Below, one piece after another: positions 20,702 through 33,946 of a DNA stretch of 64,000 nucleotides. Source of the stretch: Pseudomonas sp. gcc21. GTDB taxonomy: Bacteria > Pseudomonadota > Gammaproteobacteria > Pseudomonadales > Pseudomonadaceae. The position numbers were made by a program, and so were the translations under genes. The notes below the pieces were generated by a model. That model saw only the letters and a program-made list of their open reading frames with translations, did no database searches and was not told where the DNA came from. The stretch lies in the NCBI RefSeq assembly GCF_012844345.1, contig NZ_CP051625.1, positions 2,914,001 to 2,978,000 on the forward strand, in the 5' to 3' direction. Numbering within the stretch: the stretch's first letter is position 1; the number at the start of each line of letters is the position of its first letter.

Positions 20702-22755
20702 TGCTGCCGCTTGATTTCCTGGTAGAACTTGGAACCGAAGAACTGCCGCCAAAGGCCTTGAAGCGCCTCGCCGAATCCTTCCAAGAAGGCGTTGAGAAGG
20801 GTTTGCAGGAAGCAGGATTGAGCTACGACTCAGCACGGTATTTTGCTGCTCCGCGGCGCCTGGCCGTTTTTATCGGTCAACTGGCCACCCAGCAGCCCGA
20901 CCGTACCAATCAGATGGACGGCCCACCGGTGCAGGCAGCCTTTGATGCCGATGGCAACCCGACCAAGGCGGCCCAGGGCTTTGCCCGCAAGTGCGGCGTG
21001 GACGTGTCTGAACTGGACCGCAGCGGTCCGAAGCTGCGGTATGTGCAGACCATTCCGGGTCAGCCGGCACACGACCTGCTGCCCGATATCGTCGAAACGG
21101 CGCTGGCCGGGCTGCCCATTCCGAAGCGGATGCGTTGGTCCGACCGCAAGACCGAGTTTGTGCGACCCACAAAGTGGCTGGTGATGATCCAGGGCGACTC
21201 GATGATCCCCGGCGAAATCCTCGCGCAACAGGCAGGCCGGACGTCTCGTGGGCATCGTTTCCATCATCCTGATGAAGTCCGTATCACCACACCTGCAAGC
21301 TATGCGGATGATCTGCGGGCGGCAAAGGTTATCGCCGATTTTGGTGAGCGTCGCGAATTCATCCGTCAGCGGGTTGAAGAACTTGCAGCGGGCCAGAACG
21401 GTACGGCCATCATCCCGGACGACCTGCTGGATGAGGTGACTGCACTTGTCGAATGGCCCGTGCCGCTGGTCTGCAGCTTCGAGGAACGTTTCCTTCAGGT
21501 ACCGCAGGAAGCTTTGATTTCAACGATGCAGGACAACCAGAAGTACTTCTGCCTGCTGGATGCCAACGGTCGTCTGCTGCCGCGCTTCATCACCGTCGCC
21601 AATATCGAGAGCCATGATGCTACTCAGATTATTTCCGGCAATGAAAAGGTGGTCCGCCCACGTCTGACCGACGCTGAATTCTTCTTCCGTCAGGACCAGA
21701 AGCAGCCGCTGGAAACGCATAATGAGCGCCTCGCCAATGTTGTCTTCCAGGCCCAGCTCGGCAGCGTCTACGACAAGGCATGCCGCGTATCCAGTCTGGC
21801 CCGGATCATCGCCGGGCATATTGGAGGCGAACCCGAAAAAGCCGAGCGTGCAGGCCTGCTGAGCAAATGCGACCTGTCCACGGAAATGGTCGGCGAGTTT
21901 CCCGAACTTCAGGGGATCGCAGGTTATTACTACGCCAAGCATGACGGCGAGGCAGAAGACGTTGCACTGGCGCTCAACGAGCAATACATGCCGCGCGGCG
22001 CGGGCGGAGAATTGCCGACCACGCTTACAGGCTCTGCTGTCGCGCTAGCGGACAGGCTGGATACTCTGGTGGGCATCTTCGGCATCGGTATGCTGCCTAC
22101 CGGCAGCAAGGATCCCTACGCGCTCCGTCGTGCTGCCCTGGGTGTGCTGCGCATCCTGATCGAGAAGAAACTGGAGCTGGATCTGCATACTGCGCTGGAA
22201 ACGGCCGTCACCCAGTACGGCGATGCGGTGAAGGCGCAGGGTCTGGTCGAGCAGGTCCAGGATTTCATCTTCGACCGGTTGCGTGCCCGGTATGAAGACG
22301 AGGGCATCGACGTAGCGGTGTATCAGTCGGTGCGTGCGGTAGCGCCCAGCTCGCCGCTTGATTTCGACCAGCGCGTACAGGCTGTGCAAGCGTTCCGCCG
22401 GTTGCCAGAAGCAGAAGCCCTGGCCGCCGCCAACAAGCGCGTAGCCAATATCCTGTCCAAGGCCGACATCGCCATCGAGCCCACTGTCGATCCGGCTTTA
22501 TTACACGAGCGAGCCGAGGTTGATCTGGCCAAGGCGGTACAGGATGCCGAACGTGCTGCCGAACCACTGGCACGCGATCGCCAGTACACCGGCAGCCTGG
22601 AATCGCTTGCCGCGCTGCGTGAGCCGGTCGATGCATTCTTCGATCAGGTTCTGGTCAATGCCGAAGAGCCTGCGATAAAGGCCAACCGTTACGCCTTGCT
22701 GGCCCGGCTGCGCGGTCTGTTCCTCGGGGTGGCGGATATTTCGCTGCTGGGTTGA
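20698..22755 (+). CDS. glyS: Glycyl-tRNA synthetase beta subunit
   Basis: 685 residues. tRNA-binding subunit partner of GlyQ. The N terminus [17 protein letters not shown], the central [15 protein letters not shown], and [20 protein letters not shown] are diagnostic. Two adjacent ATG codons (20698 and 20701) overlap the glyQ stop; either could be used. Confidence 0.98.
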   Translation: MMLPLDFLVELGTEELPPKALKRLAESFQEGVEKGLQEAGLSYDSARYFAAPRRLAVFIGQLATQQPDRTNQMDGPPVQAAFDADGNPTKAAQGFARKCGVDVSELDRSGPKLRYVQTIPGQPAHDLLPDIVETALAGLPIPKRMRWSDRKTEFVRPTKWLVMIQGDSMIPGEILAQQAGRTSRGHRFHHPDEVRITTPASYADDLRAAKVIADFGERREFIRQRVEELAAGQNGTAIIPDDLLDEVTALVEWPVPLVCSFEERFLQVPQEALISTMQDNQKYFCLLDANGRLLPRFITVANIESHDATQIISGNEKVVRPRLTDAEFFFRQDQKQPLETHNERLANVVFQAQLGSVYDKACRVSSLARIIAGHIGGEPEKAERAGLLSKCDLSTEMVGEFPELQGIAGYYYAKHDGEAEDVALALNEQYMPRGAGGELPTTLTGSAVALADRLDTLVGIFGIGMLPTGSKDPYALRRAALGVLRILIEKKLELDLHTALETAVTQYGDAVKAQGLVEQVQDFIFDRLRARYEDEGIDVAVYQSVRAVAPSSPLDFDQRVQAVQAFRRLPEAEALAAANKRVANILSKADIAIEPTVDPALLHERAEVDLAKAVQDAERAAEPLARDRQYTGSLESLAALREPVDAFFDQVLVNAEEPAIKANRYALLARLRGLFLGVADISLLG

Positions 22756-22769
22756 TTGGCGCAGACTCT

Positions 22770-23303
22770 ATGAAACTGATCATTCTGGACCGCGATGGCG
22801 TCATCAATCAGGACTCGGACGATTTCGTCAAATCGCTGGATGAATGGATTCCGTTACCCGGCTCGATCGACGCGATAGCCGCGCTCAGCCGGGCCGGGTG
22901 GACCGTTGCGGTGGCTACCAATCAGTCCGGCTTGGCGCGCGGCTATTTCAACCAGGCAACACTTGAAGCCATGCACCAGCATCTGCAGGACCTGGTCGCC
23001 CAGCAGGGCGGCCGGGTTGACCTTATCGTGCACTGTCCCCATGGGCCGGATGATAACTGCGCCTGCCGAAAACCCCTCTCAGGTTTGTTCGAAAACATCG
23101 CTGCGCATTTTCAGGTGCCGCTGGAGGGCGTTCCCACTGTTGGTGACAGCCTGCGGGATCTACAGGCAGGCGTAGCGGTAGGTTGTCGGCCTTTCCTGGT
23201 CCGGACCGGAAAGGGCGCCACGACCGAACAAAAGGCGCTGCCGCCTGAAACACTGGTATTTGATGATCTGGCCGCCGTGGCCGCTTACTTGCTGGAAGAC
23301 TGA
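22770..23303 (+). CDS. gmhB: D-glycero-beta-D-manno-heptose-1,7-bisphosphate 7-phosphatase
   Basis: 177 residues. HAD-family phosphatase in ADP-heptose synthesis for the LPS core. The nucleophile motif LDRDGVINQDS, AVATNQSGLARGYF, the zinc-type loop CPHGPDDNCACRKP, and TVGDSLRDLQAG are all present. I chose ATG 22770 (MKLIILDRDG); an in-frame TTG lies six codons upstream overlapping the glyS stop. It is the third gene of a glyQ-glyS-gmhB-acyltransferase run. Confidence 0.95.
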   Translation: MKLIILDRDGVINQDSDDFVKSLDEWIPLPGSIDAIAALSRAGWTVAVATNQSGLARGYFNQATLEAMHQHLQDLVAQQGGRVDLIVHCPHGPDDNCACRKPLSGLFENIAAHFQVPLEGVPTVGDSLRDLQAGVAVGCRPFLVRTGKGATTEQKALPPETLVFDDLAAVAAYLLED

Positions 23304-23305
23304 CC

Positions 23306-24040
23306 ATGTCCTTTTTGATGCCCCTGCGCGTCATTCTGTTCTACCTGCTATTGTCCGCAAGCGCAGGCATCTGGGGTGTATTGATGCTGATCGTCGCGCC
23401 CTTTCTGTCGCCTCATTGGCGCTATACGCTGATCATCGGCTGGTGGAGCCGTATGGCAATCTGGCTGACCCGGCATCTTGTCGGGATTCGCTACGAGGTC
23501 ATCGGCCGGGAAAACATTCCAGATCAGGTTGGCGTGATTCTGGCGAACCACCAGAGCACCTGGGAAACCTTCTTCCTGCAACAGGTGTTTCGTCCGCAAA
23601 CCCAGTTGATCAAGAAGGAATTACTTTACGTTCCCTTCTTCGGTTGGGCCTTCGCGCTGGCCAAACCTATCGCCATCGACCGCAGCAACGGTCGTGATTC
23701 GCTCAAACAGCTCGCCAAGGTAGGCGGGCAGCGGCTGGCGGAAGGTTTCTGGATTCTGGTGTTCCCCGAGGGCACCCGAGTGTTACCCGGCACGCCAGTG
23801 AAATTTTCCCGAGGCGGCACTGCGCTGGCCTGCACAAACAACGTGCCGGTAGTACCGGTGGCGCACAACGCCGGCGAATTTTGGCCCAAGATCGGCTGGG
23901 GCAAACGACCTGGCACCATAACGGTGAAAATAGGCCCGGCAATGTATCCCAAGGGCACTGATCCCCGTTCCATCGTCGAGTTGAACAAGCGCGCCGAGCA
24001 GTGGGTAAACGACGCGCTGGGTGAAACCACCGCTCGCTGA
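23306..24040 (+). CDS. 1-acyl-sn-glycerol-3-phosphate acyltransferase (PlsC family)
   Basis: 244 residues. Adds a fatty acid to lysophosphatidic acid to make phosphatidic acid at the inner membrane. N-terminal hydrophobic segments, the NHxxxxE motif in ANHQSTWETFFLQ (the family usually has NHxxxxD), KKELLYVPFFGWAFAL and FPEGTRVLPG are seen. Position between gmhB and gyrB matches the Pseudomonas gene called lptA. Begins two bases after the gmhB stop. Confidence 0.93.
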   Translation: MSFLMPLRVILFYLLLSASAGIWGVLMLIVAPFLSPHWRYTLIIGWWSRMAIWLTRHLVGIRYEVIGRENIPDQVGVILANHQSTWETFFLQQVFRPQTQLIKKELLYVPFFGWAFALAKPIAIDRSNGRDSLKQLAKVGGQRLAEGFWILVFPEGTRVLPGTPVKFSRGGTALACTNNVPVVPVAHNAGEFWPKIGWGKRPGTITVKIGPAMYPKGTDPRSIVELNKRAEQWVNDALGETTAR

Positions 24041-24469
24041 GAAAAAGATCAACAATTCATCCGCCACAACAGTCCGGCAGCTGACACACCGCCGGGCTGG
24101 CTCCCTATGACACCCTGCCTTTGGCTACGTACTTTATCGATCATCAAGCCTGATCCAGAACATCTCTACCGTCCTGCCACGATCTCAATTCCAACCGCTA
24201 TTAAACTAACTACACAGTCTCTGGTTATAAGGCACTAGGCCATCAAGCACGGGGCTTTCAGACGTATCAAGCGTCTCCGCACGGCCTCTTTTCAACCGGC
24301 TTGAACCCGCAAATTCTGCGCTGGGGCCGCTTCGTTATGCGATGCCCGTCACCCTTTACAGCCCCGAGTCAAACCTTGGTCACAAACCGGCATCGCCTTG
24401 GCCACAAATTGCCATCTGTCTCTTACTATCTTCTCCGTTCCCAACTCACTCGAACAAGAAGGTTTCACC
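24041..24469. other. Intergenic region before the GH5 gene
   Basis: 429 bases with no credible gene. A short inverted repeat, AGACG and CGTCT, sits near 24255-24275, and CCTTGG(T/C)CACAAA occurs twice between 24374 and 24410. No clear promoter. In P. aeruginosa the acyltransferase and gyrB lie close together, so this stretch and the next two genes appear to be extra DNA. Confidence 0.5.
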
Positions 24470-25705
24470 ATGAAGACAGACAGTCTCCATCCCTTTCGTA
24501 GATGGCTGATGCCTGTCGCGCTTGGTCTGATAGTAGTTTCCAGCCAAGGTTGTCGTAGCGGCAGTGGCGATAGCGAACCCGAATTTGAAGACCCTGAAAT
24601 CGAACAGGTCGAAGCGGGACAGGAGCCCGATTCCAGCGGCAAGGATGCCACCGACGCTGGCGACGAGAAGACGGGTAGCACATCGACCGGCGCCAAAACG
24701 GCTGGAAAAGCCAACAAGAACGCACGCGCTGGCGACATTGACACCGGTGGTCCGATAGCCTTGATTGGTCTTAACGTAGCAGGTGCTGAATTCACCAGTA
24801 GTGCGCTGCCAGGTAAAGAAGGCACCCATTATTTCTTCCCACCAGCTGCCTATTTCGATCGTTGGGCAGAGAAGGGCATCACCTCGGTACGCTTCCCTAT
24901 CAAGTGGGAGCGACTCCAGCCAAAACTGAAAGGCAAATTCGATGAAGTGTATGCCGGGCATATCGACGATATGTTGGATCAGGCTGAGCACAACTACATC
25001 GATATCCTGCTCGACGTCCACAATTACGCCCGCTACCGCGGCGACGTGATCGGTACCAAGAAGGTGCCGCTGGAAGCCTTTGAGGACCTGCTCTCGCGGA
25101 TTGCCGAGCGCTGGGGCAATCACCCTGCGCTATACGCCTATGACATCATGAATGAGCCCTACGGCGCCGATGATAAATGGCCCGCTGCGGCCCAGGCCGG
25201 CATCGACGGTGTGCGCAAACACGACACGCTCAAGCCGATCTTCATCGAAGGCACGTCCTGGTCCAGCGCCGCGCGCTGGCCCAAGTATGCCGACGCGCTA
25301 CTGGAACTCAACGACCCGGCTAATAATCTGGTTTTCTCGGCCCATGTTTATCTCGATCCAGACGCCAGTGGGAGCTATAAAGAGAACTACGACAAATTCG
25401 ATCCGATGGTGGGCGTGAACCGGGTCAAGCCATTCGTGAACTGGCTCAAGGAGAACTACAAACGAGGGCATATTGGCGAGTTCGGCGTTCCGAACGATCC
25501 TAAATATCTGAAAGCTATGGATAATATGCTTGGGTACCTGCAGGAGAACTGCATTCCGGTGAGCTACTGGGCAGCAGGTCCATCCTGGGGTAACTACAAG
25601 CTCTCGGTCGAACCTGGCAAGGACGGTAAACAGAAAGCCCAGTGGGACGTGCTCAAGAAATACGTCGATACCGGCAACTGCACCGAATACGGGCCGCTTC
25701 CTTAA
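24470..25705 (+). CDS. Glycoside hydrolase family 5 (endoglucanase-like) putative lipoprotein
   Basis: 411 residues. A basic N terminus and hydrophobic segment end in VVSSQGC, a weak lipobox. A 60-residue linker rich in Asp, Glu, Ser, Thr and Lys follows, then a (beta/alpha)8 catalytic domain from about residue 95. Catalytic residues expected for GH5 are visible: the acid/base in YDIMNEPYG and the nucleophile in IGEFGVPND; RFPIKWERLQP and HNYARYRG also match. It probably hydrolyses beta-1,4-linked glucan or a related polysaccharide outside the cell. ATG 24470 has AGAAGG upstream. A strong terminator follows, so it is a single-gene unit. Confidence 0.88.
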   Translation: MKTDSLHPFRRWLMPVALGLIVVSSQGCRSGSGDSEPEFEDPEIEQVEAGQEPDSSGKDATDAGDEKTGSTSTGAKTAGKANKNARAGDIDTGGPIALIGLNVAGAEFTSSALPGKEGTHYFFPPAAYFDRWAEKGITSVRFPIKWERLQPKLKGKFDEVYAGHIDDMLDQAEHNYIDILLDVHNYARYRGDVIGTKKVPLEAFEDLLSRIAERWGNHPALYAYDIMNEPYGADDKWPAAAQAGIDGVRKHDTLKPIFIEGTSWSSAARWPKYADALLELNDPANNLVFSAHVYLDPDASGSYKENYDKFDPMVGVNRVKPFVNWLKENYKRGHIGEFGVPNDPKYLKAMDNMLGYLQENCIPVSYWAAGPSWGNYKLSVEPGKDGKQKAQWDVLKKYVDTGNCTEYGPLP

Positions 25706-25724
25706 CCAGCACCTGCATCATAGA

Positions 25725-25748
25725 GGCCGGCTTATGCCGGCCTTTTTT
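25725..25748 (+). terminator. Intrinsic terminator after the GH5 gene
   Basis: Perfect stem GGCCGGC, loop TTAT, GCCGGCC followed by six T residues, 20 bases after the GH5 stop. Confidence 0.92.
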
Positions 25749-26057
25749 ATGGGGAGGGCACACAGCTAACCGTACTACGGCTGATCACTGGCTGACGTGC
25801 TGTCTGAAGTCCGCTTCAATCAGACAAGCGGTACTGCGTCACATATTTTACGGGCTAGACTGGGCTCAGTGAGCTAGCAGGATAGCTCCCTGACAATAAC
25901 AATCTATGCACAACAAAAAATGGCGAAAGATTCTGGCCTTTCGGTTTCTTGAAGACCGCAGCAGATATCAAGAAGTGAACAAGCCATATCCCAGCTCAAT
26001 CCAGCTGTTCGAGATGTGAAAGGGATATTTGTTAAGCGCCTGAAAAGGAAGGATCAC
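25749..26057. other. Intergenic region before the small unknown gene
   Basis: About 309 bases with no credible coding frame. It becomes more AT-rich near 25900-25930 and presumably holds the promoter of the 81-residue gene, but no consensus elements stand out. Confidence 0.4.
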
Positions 26058-26303
26058 ATGATACACGTCGATAACCACATCGCTCAGCTTCAGCTCCGTA
26101 TAGAAAAAGCCCGCTGGTTCGTGGAAATGGGAAAACAGGCGCTAGACCGATGTCCTGACGAGTGTGAGTTAATGATCTCCCATCAGAATATGCTCGCGCA
26201 TCTCGAATCGCTGGAAAAGCAAATGAGCAGTGTTCTGCATAACGCATCCGAGTCAATCAGCACCGTGCAAAGTACGGAACCGCTTCGCCAGGCGGTAGGC
26301 TGA
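26058..26303 (+). CDS. Small hypothetical protein, 81 residues
   Basis: Not recognised. Starts at ATG 26058 directly after a strong GGAAGGA, giving MIHVDNHIAQLQLRIEK. The whole protein is predicted helical, with two segments (about 5-35 and 40-65) having leucine and other hydrophobic residues at coiled-coil-like spacing; it contains a single cysteine and no membrane segment. It ends 31 bases before a strong hairpin terminator. An in-frame ATG 14 codons earlier lacks a ribosome site. Good signals and a dedicated terminator argue that it is a real gene. Confidence 0.65.
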   Translation: MIHVDNHIAQLQLRIEKARWFVEMGKQALDRCPDECELMISHQNMLAHLESLEKQMSSVLHNASESISTVQSTEPLRQAVG

Positions 26304-26334
26304 ACGAACTTGTAGCAAGCGATACGCCAAAAAG

Positions 26335-26369
26335 AACCCGGGAGGCGATTGCCTGACCGGGTTTTTTAG
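26335..26369. terminator. Bidirectional terminator between the small gene and gyrB
   Basis: AACCCGG (26335-26341) pairs with CCGGGTT (26357-26363), with an inner AGGC/GCCT stem and a GATT loop. T residues follow on the plus strand (GTTTTTTAG), and CTTTTT follows on the minus strand, so it can end both convergent transcripts. Confidence 0.85.
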
Positions 26370-26394
26370 CATAAGCACTAAGTGCTTTTAACGA

Positions 26395-29923
<3,529 letters not shown>

Positions 29924-29932
29924 TATTGAGGA

Positions 29933-31036
29933 TTAGAGACGCATGGGCATGACGACGTACAGGCTGTCATCATTCTCGGATTCCTGCACCAGCGCACTGC
30001 TGTTGGCATCCGATAGGATCAGCTTAACGTGTTCGCTTCCCAGCACGTTCATCACGTCCAGCAAATAACTGACGTTAAAACCGATTTCCAACGAAGCGCC
30101 GGAGTAATCCACAACGATTTCTTCTTCAGCTTCTTCCTGCTCAGGATTGTTTGCCTGGATCTTCAGTTGTCCTTCGCTAAGCATCAAACGAATACCGCGG
30201 TATTTTTCGTTCGAGAGAATCGCCGTACGGGCAAAGGCGTTACGCATAGTCTGCCTGTCTGCCAGCACGACCTTGTCACCGCCACGCGGCAATACACGCT
30301 CGTAGTCAGGAAACTTGCCATCGACCAATTTCGAGGTAAAGGTGAAGTCTCCTGTCGTCGCGCGGATGTGGTGCGAGCCCAGCGTGATGTTCACCAGATC
30401 GTCCGCCTCACCAAGCAGGCGCGCCAATTCCAGGATGCCCTTGCGCGGAACAATCAACTGATAGCGTTCCTGGTAGTCGATACCGGCATCCACCGTACAC
30501 ATGGCCATCCGGTGACCATCCGTTGCGACAGAACGCAACTGGCCGTTATTGATTTCCAGCAACATGCCATTGAGGTAGTAACGAACGTCCTGTTGCGCCA
30601 TGGCAAAACTGGTGCGTTCAATCAGGCGACGAAGCTTGTTCTGGCCGACAGCGAAACTCATCGCCCCAGGGCCGTCTTCTACGTTAGGAAAATCAGCTGC
30701 GGGTAGCGTCGCCAGAGTAAAGCGGCTACGGCCGGCCTTGATCACGGCCTTGTTGTCATCGACCTTAACGGTCAGGGTGGCGTCATCAGGTAAGGATTTG
30801 CAGATGTCCATCAGCTTGCGCGCAGGGACGGTAATTTCGCCAGCCTCTGCGCCTTCTTCCAGGCTGATGCGACCGACCAGCTCGACCTCAAGGTCCGTAC
30901 CGGTAAGAGACAGGGTATTGCCATCAACTACCAGCAGAACATTGGAGAGTACCGGTAGCGTCTGGCGCCGCTCTACAACACCGGCCACGAGTTGCAGGGG
31001 CTTCAACAGGGCTTCGCGCTGAATGGTGAATTGCAT
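29933..31036 (-). CDS. dnaN: DNA polymerase III beta subunit (sliding clamp)
   Basis: 367 residues. Homodimeric ring tethering polymerases to DNA. The start MQFTIQREALLKPLQLVAGV and the end SLYVVMPMRL are both typical. Internal RTSFAMAQQDVRYYLNGMLL and FPDYERVLPR are clamp signatures. GGA lies six bases before ATG 31036. It follows dnaA by 52 bases and is followed directly by recF and gyrB. Confidence 0.98.
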   Translation of the reverse strand: MQFTIQREALLKPLQLVAGVVERRQTLPVLSNVLLVVDGNTLSLTGTDLEVELVGRISLEEGAEAGEITVPARKLMDICKSLPDDATLTVKVDDNKAVIKAGRSRFTLATLPAADFPNVEDGPGAMSFAVGQNKLRRLIERTSFAMAQQDVRYYLNGMLLEINNGQLRSVATDGHRMAMCTVDAGIDYQERYQLIVPRKGILELARLLGEADDLVNITLGSHHIRATTGDFTFTSKLVDGKFPDYERVLPRGGDKVVLADRQTMRNAFARTAILSNEKYRGIRLMLSEGQLKIQANNPEQEEAEEEIVVDYSGASLEIGFNVSYLLDVMNVLGSEHVKLILSDANSSALVQESENDDSLYVVMPMRL

Positions 31037-31088
31037 TGTCTTCCTTCGACCTCGTGCAGGATGGCTAGGTTGCCAGGCATCACCTTGA

Positions 31089-32564
31089 TCAGGTGGTCAA
31101 TGTCCTGAGCAGATTTTTATAATCTTCGCGGATGTCGGCATCCATTTCACGCAACTCAGCGATTTTGCGTGTCGCGTGCAGGACCGTTGTGTGATCGCGA
31201 CCGCCGAAAGCGTCGCCGATTTCCGGAAGACTGTGGTTGGTCAGTTCCTTGGACAAAGCCATGGCCACCTGACGCGGGCGCGCTACCGAACGCGAGCGAC
31301 GCTTGGATAACAAATCCGATAATTTTATCTTGTAGTACTCGGCGACGGTTCGCTGGATGTTATCAATGCTCACCAGCTTGTCGCGCAGTGCCAACAGATC
31401 TTTTAGCGATTCGCGAATCAATTCAATCGTTATGTCGCGACCCATGAAATGCGCACTGGCGATTACCCGTTTCAACGCGCCTTCCAATTCCCGGACATTC
31501 GAGCGAATACGCTGGGCGATAAAGAAGGCGGCGTCATGCGGCAGATCCACGCGCGACTGTTCAGCCTTCTTCATCAGAATCGCTACCCGTGTCTCGAGTT
31601 CGGGGGGCTCAACGGCCACCGTCAGGCCCCAGCCAAAGCGAGACTTGAGACGTTCCTCAAGCCCGTCGATTTCCTTGGGATACCGGTCACTGGTGAGAAT
31701 GACTTGTTGGTTACCTTCAAGCAACGCATTGAAAGTATGGAAGAATTCTTCCTGGGAGCGCTCTTTCTTGGCGAAAAACTGAATGTCGTCAATCAGCAAA
31801 GCGTCGACAGATCGGTAGTAACGTTTGAAATCGTTGATGGCGTTCATCTGCAACGCCTTGACCATGTCCGCGACAAAACGCTCCGAATGCAGGTAGACGA
31901 TCTTCGCTGCCGGATTTTTCTTCAGCAGATGATTACCGACCGCATGCATAAGGTGAGTCTTGCCCAAACCCACGCCGCCATACAAAAACAGCGGGTTATA
32001 GCCATGCTTGGGGTTATCCGCCACCTGCCAGGCTGCCGCCCGGGCAAGTTGGTTGGATTTGCCTTCGACGAAATTCTCAAACGTGAAACTGCGGTTGAGA
32101 TAGCTGGTGTGCTTGACCACCGACGGGCCCGAGTCGGCGCGTTGTGGCGGATGCGGGTCATATTCAGCCTGTCGCGGTGAATCAGCGGCAGGTTCGGGCT
32201 GAAATCCCTGTGAAATAACCTGGGTACGCGGCGTAACCGGGGCCGTCGCCGTAGCGGGGCTCTGTTTACTGGTCTCCGCACGAACAGCCGGACTTTGAGC
32301 ATTACCAGTGGACGTTGCGCGACGGCTGCCAATCAACAAGGACAGCAATGGCGCTTGCCCCTGGGACAGATCGTCGAGCAATTCCTGTATGCGGTTGAGG
32401 TACTTGTCATTGACCCAATCGAGTACGAATCGGTTGGGTGCATACAGACGCAACTCATGATCGTCGCCATCTACCTGCAACGGACGAATCCAGGTATTGA
32501 ACTGCTGAGCAGGTAGCTCATCTCGTAAAAAATCGATGCATTGCTGCCAGAGTGCAACAGACAC
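31089..32564 (-). CDS. dnaA: Chromosomal replication initiator DnaA
   Basis: 491 residues. Domain I ([21 protein letters not shown]) interacts with DnaB. A Pro, Thr, Ala and Gln-rich domain II spans about residues 90-155. The AAA+ domain has Walker [14 protein letters not shown] and Walker [10 protein letters not shown]. Domain IV carries the DnaA-box-reading signature [15 protein letters not shown] chose GTG 32564 (VSVALWQQC), preceded by GGGGG at good spacing and matching the family start; the frame is open 20 codons upstream without support. A DnaA box overlaps the likely promoter, suggesting autoregulation. Confidence 0.98.
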   Translation of the reverse strand: MSVALWQQCIDFLRDELPAQQFNTWIRPLQVDGDDHELRLYAPNRFVLDWVNDKYLNRIQELLDDLSQGQAPLLSLLIGSRRATSTGNAQSPAVRAETSKQSPATATAPVTPRTQVISQGFQPEPAADSPRQAEYDPHPPQRADSGPSVVKHTSYLNRSFTFENFVEGKSNQLARAAAWQVADNPKHGYNPLFLYGGVGLGKTHLMHAVGNHLLKKNPAAKIVYLHSERFVADMVKALQMNAINDFKRYYRSVDALLIDDIQFFAKKERSQEEFFHTFNALLEGNQQVILTSDRYPKEIDGLEERLKSRFGWGLTVAVEPPELETRVAILMKKAEQSRVDLPHDAAFFIAQRIRSNVRELEGALKRVIASAHFMGRDITIELIRESLKDLLALRDKLVSIDNIQRTVAEYYKIKLSDLLSKRRSRSVARPRQVAMALSKELTNHSLPEIGDAFGGRDHTTVLHATRKIAELREMDADIREDYKNLLRTLTT

Positions 32565-32657
32565 TAAATCCCCCGGTGCGCTATACCCTAGCGGCTTGTT
32601 TTGGAATGAAACAGTGCACGTCACTGTGCAGCCATTCTGGCTTTGCCTAGGGACAGT

Positions 32658-32686
32658 ATTCTAGCTGGAACCCCTCGACTTATCCA
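32658..32686 (-). promoter_or_regulatory. Putative dnaA promoter overlapping a DnaA box
   Basis: On the minus strand: -35 TGGATA (32686-32681), 17-base spacer, -10 TAGAAT (32663-32658). The -35 lies inside the perfect DnaA box at 32680-32688. About 95 bases remain to the GTG start, and the leader contains a small hairpin ACAGTG/CACTGT at 32611-32627. Confidence 0.5.
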
Positions 32687-33053
32687 CACCGAACCATGGT
32701 TTGCGTCTGCACGCCGAAAGCAGTTTCTCTGACACCGGGCGCAACGATATAGAAAGCACAATCATCGAAAACAGCGGATCTTAAAGGCTGTGCACAACCT
32801 GCACCGAAGCCTGTCCACAACAAGGTGGATAAGCGCCGTCGAAAACCGCTTGTGGATATCCGACCTGTTTATCCACAGCAGGTCCACACCAGTCGAGGGT
32901 CTGCCGAAACAGGTTGTTAACCGGGTTATGCTCCGCTGAGAAACGCAGGACATGAGTGCTCGAGCGGCTTATCCACAGAAAAACGCCTGCTCATTTACAT
33001 CAACATCATCAGTCTTTTAAAAAGAATTATTCTTATATTGTTTTTTTAATCCA
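32680..33053. other. oriC: Chromosomal origin of replication (oriC)
   Basis: Lies in the 590-base dnaA-rpmH gap, the known oriC position in Pseudomonas. Perfect DnaA boxes TTATCCACA occur at 32680-32688, 32869-32877 and 32969-32977. Single-mismatch boxes in reverse orientation are at 32824-32832 (GGTGGATAA) and 32851-32859 (TGTGGATAT). A long AT-rich stretch at about 33006-33053, including runs of T, fits the unwinding element next to the last box. Confidence 0.93.
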
Positions 33054-33068
33054 CGGATGCGAATCGAA

Positions 33069-33097
33069 TTGACCCGTCTGCCCTTCTTCACTAGAAT
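33069..33097 (+). promoter_or_regulatory. rpmH promoter
   Basis: -35 TTGACC (33069-33074), 17-base spacer, -10 TAGAAT (33092-33097): near-consensus sigma-70. It lies just beyond the AT-rich end of oriC and 57 bases before the rpmH ATG. Confidence 0.75.
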
Positions 33098-33154
33098 CAC
33101 CGGTCCCTTGAAGGGGCTCACCAGCTCTGGCATGAATCAATCAGGTATCTGAAG

Positions 33155-33289
33155 ATGAAAAGAACATTTCAACCCAGCGTTTTGAAGCGCAAGCGTAACC
33201 ATGGTTTCCGTGCCCGTATGGCCACCAAGAACGGCCGTGCCGTTCTGGCTCGTCGTCGCGCGAAAGGCCGTAAGCAGCTGTCAGCTTAA
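33155..33289 (+). CDS. rpmH: 50S ribosomal protein L34
   Basis: 44 residues, very basic, starting [20 protein letters not shown] and ending GRKQLSA. Length and sequence are typical of bL34. First gene of the rpmH-rnpA-yidD-yidC unit, transcribed away from oriC. Confidence 0.98.
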   Translation: MKRTFQPSVLKRKRNHGFRARMATKNGRAVLARRRAKGRKQLSA

Positions 33290-33303
33290 GCCCGGGATCA
33301 CAG

Positions 33304-33702
33304 GTGGATCTCGGATTCGGTCCTGAATACAGGCTGCTTACGCCCGCACAATTCAAGAACGTCTTCGATGGAGCCACTTGCAAGGCCTCGGGACCCAACA
33401 TGCTGTTGCTGGCCAGACGTAATGGCCTGCGTCATAGCAGGTTGGGTTTGGTCATTGCCAAGAAGAATGTCCGCCGTGCGGTAGATCGCAACAAGGTCAA
33501 ACGCATCGCTCGCGATTCCTTCAGACATCACCGTGCTGAACTGGAAGACCTGGACATAGTCGTCCTGGCCCGCAAGGGCTTGGGTGATATTGATAATGCG
33601 GCGTTACATTCGCTGTTCTCAGACATGTGGCGTCGGCTTATCAAATCGGCTGGCAAACAGAATCAATCACGCCGTTCCGGATCTCCGTCATCCAATGCGT
33701 AA
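33304..33702 (+). CDS. rnpA: Ribonuclease P protein component
   Basis: 132 residues from GTG 33304. Basic protein cofactor of the RNase P ribozyme in tRNA 5' maturation. [15 protein letters not shown] at the N terminus and the RNR motif region [20 protein letters not shown] are diagnostic. It starts 14 bases after the rpmH stop with a weak ribosome site, as usual for this gene, and overlaps yidD by eight bases. Confidence 0.95.
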   Translation: MDLGFGPEYRLLTPAQFKNVFDGATCKASGPNMLLLARRNGLRHSRLGLVIAKKNVRRAVDRNKVKRIARDSFRHHRAELEDLDIVVLARKGLGDIDNAALHSLFSDMWRRLIKSAGKQNQSRRSGSPSSNA

Positions 33703-33946
33703 CCTCGCGCTCGGACTGATCAAGATTTATCGATACGCTATCAGTCCGCTGATGGCCAATCATTGTCGTTTTTATCCCACCTGTTCCTGTTATGCCCAGG
33801 AAGCCATCGAGCAATACGGTTTTCTTCGCGGCTGCGCAATGAGTGCGCAACGTCTTTCTCGTTGTCATCCATGGAACCCGGGTGGTTACGATCCCGTACC
33901 GTCAAAGTCTGCTCACCGTACTTCCCAGATGGCCAACAAACCATGA
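33695..33946 (+). CDS. yidD: Membrane protein insertion efficiency factor YidD
   Basis: 83 residues. Small, cysteine-containing peripheral membrane protein. The signature [19 protein letters not shown] followed by [10 protein letters not shown] and [12 protein letters not shown] is complete. ATG 33695 overlaps the end of rnpA; its stop overlaps the yidC start by four bases, so it is coupled to its functional partner. Confidence 0.97.
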   Translation: MRNLALGLIKIYRYAISPLMANHCRFYPTCSCYAQEAIEQYGFLRGCAMSAQRLSRCHPWNPGGYDPVPSKSAHRTSQMANKP

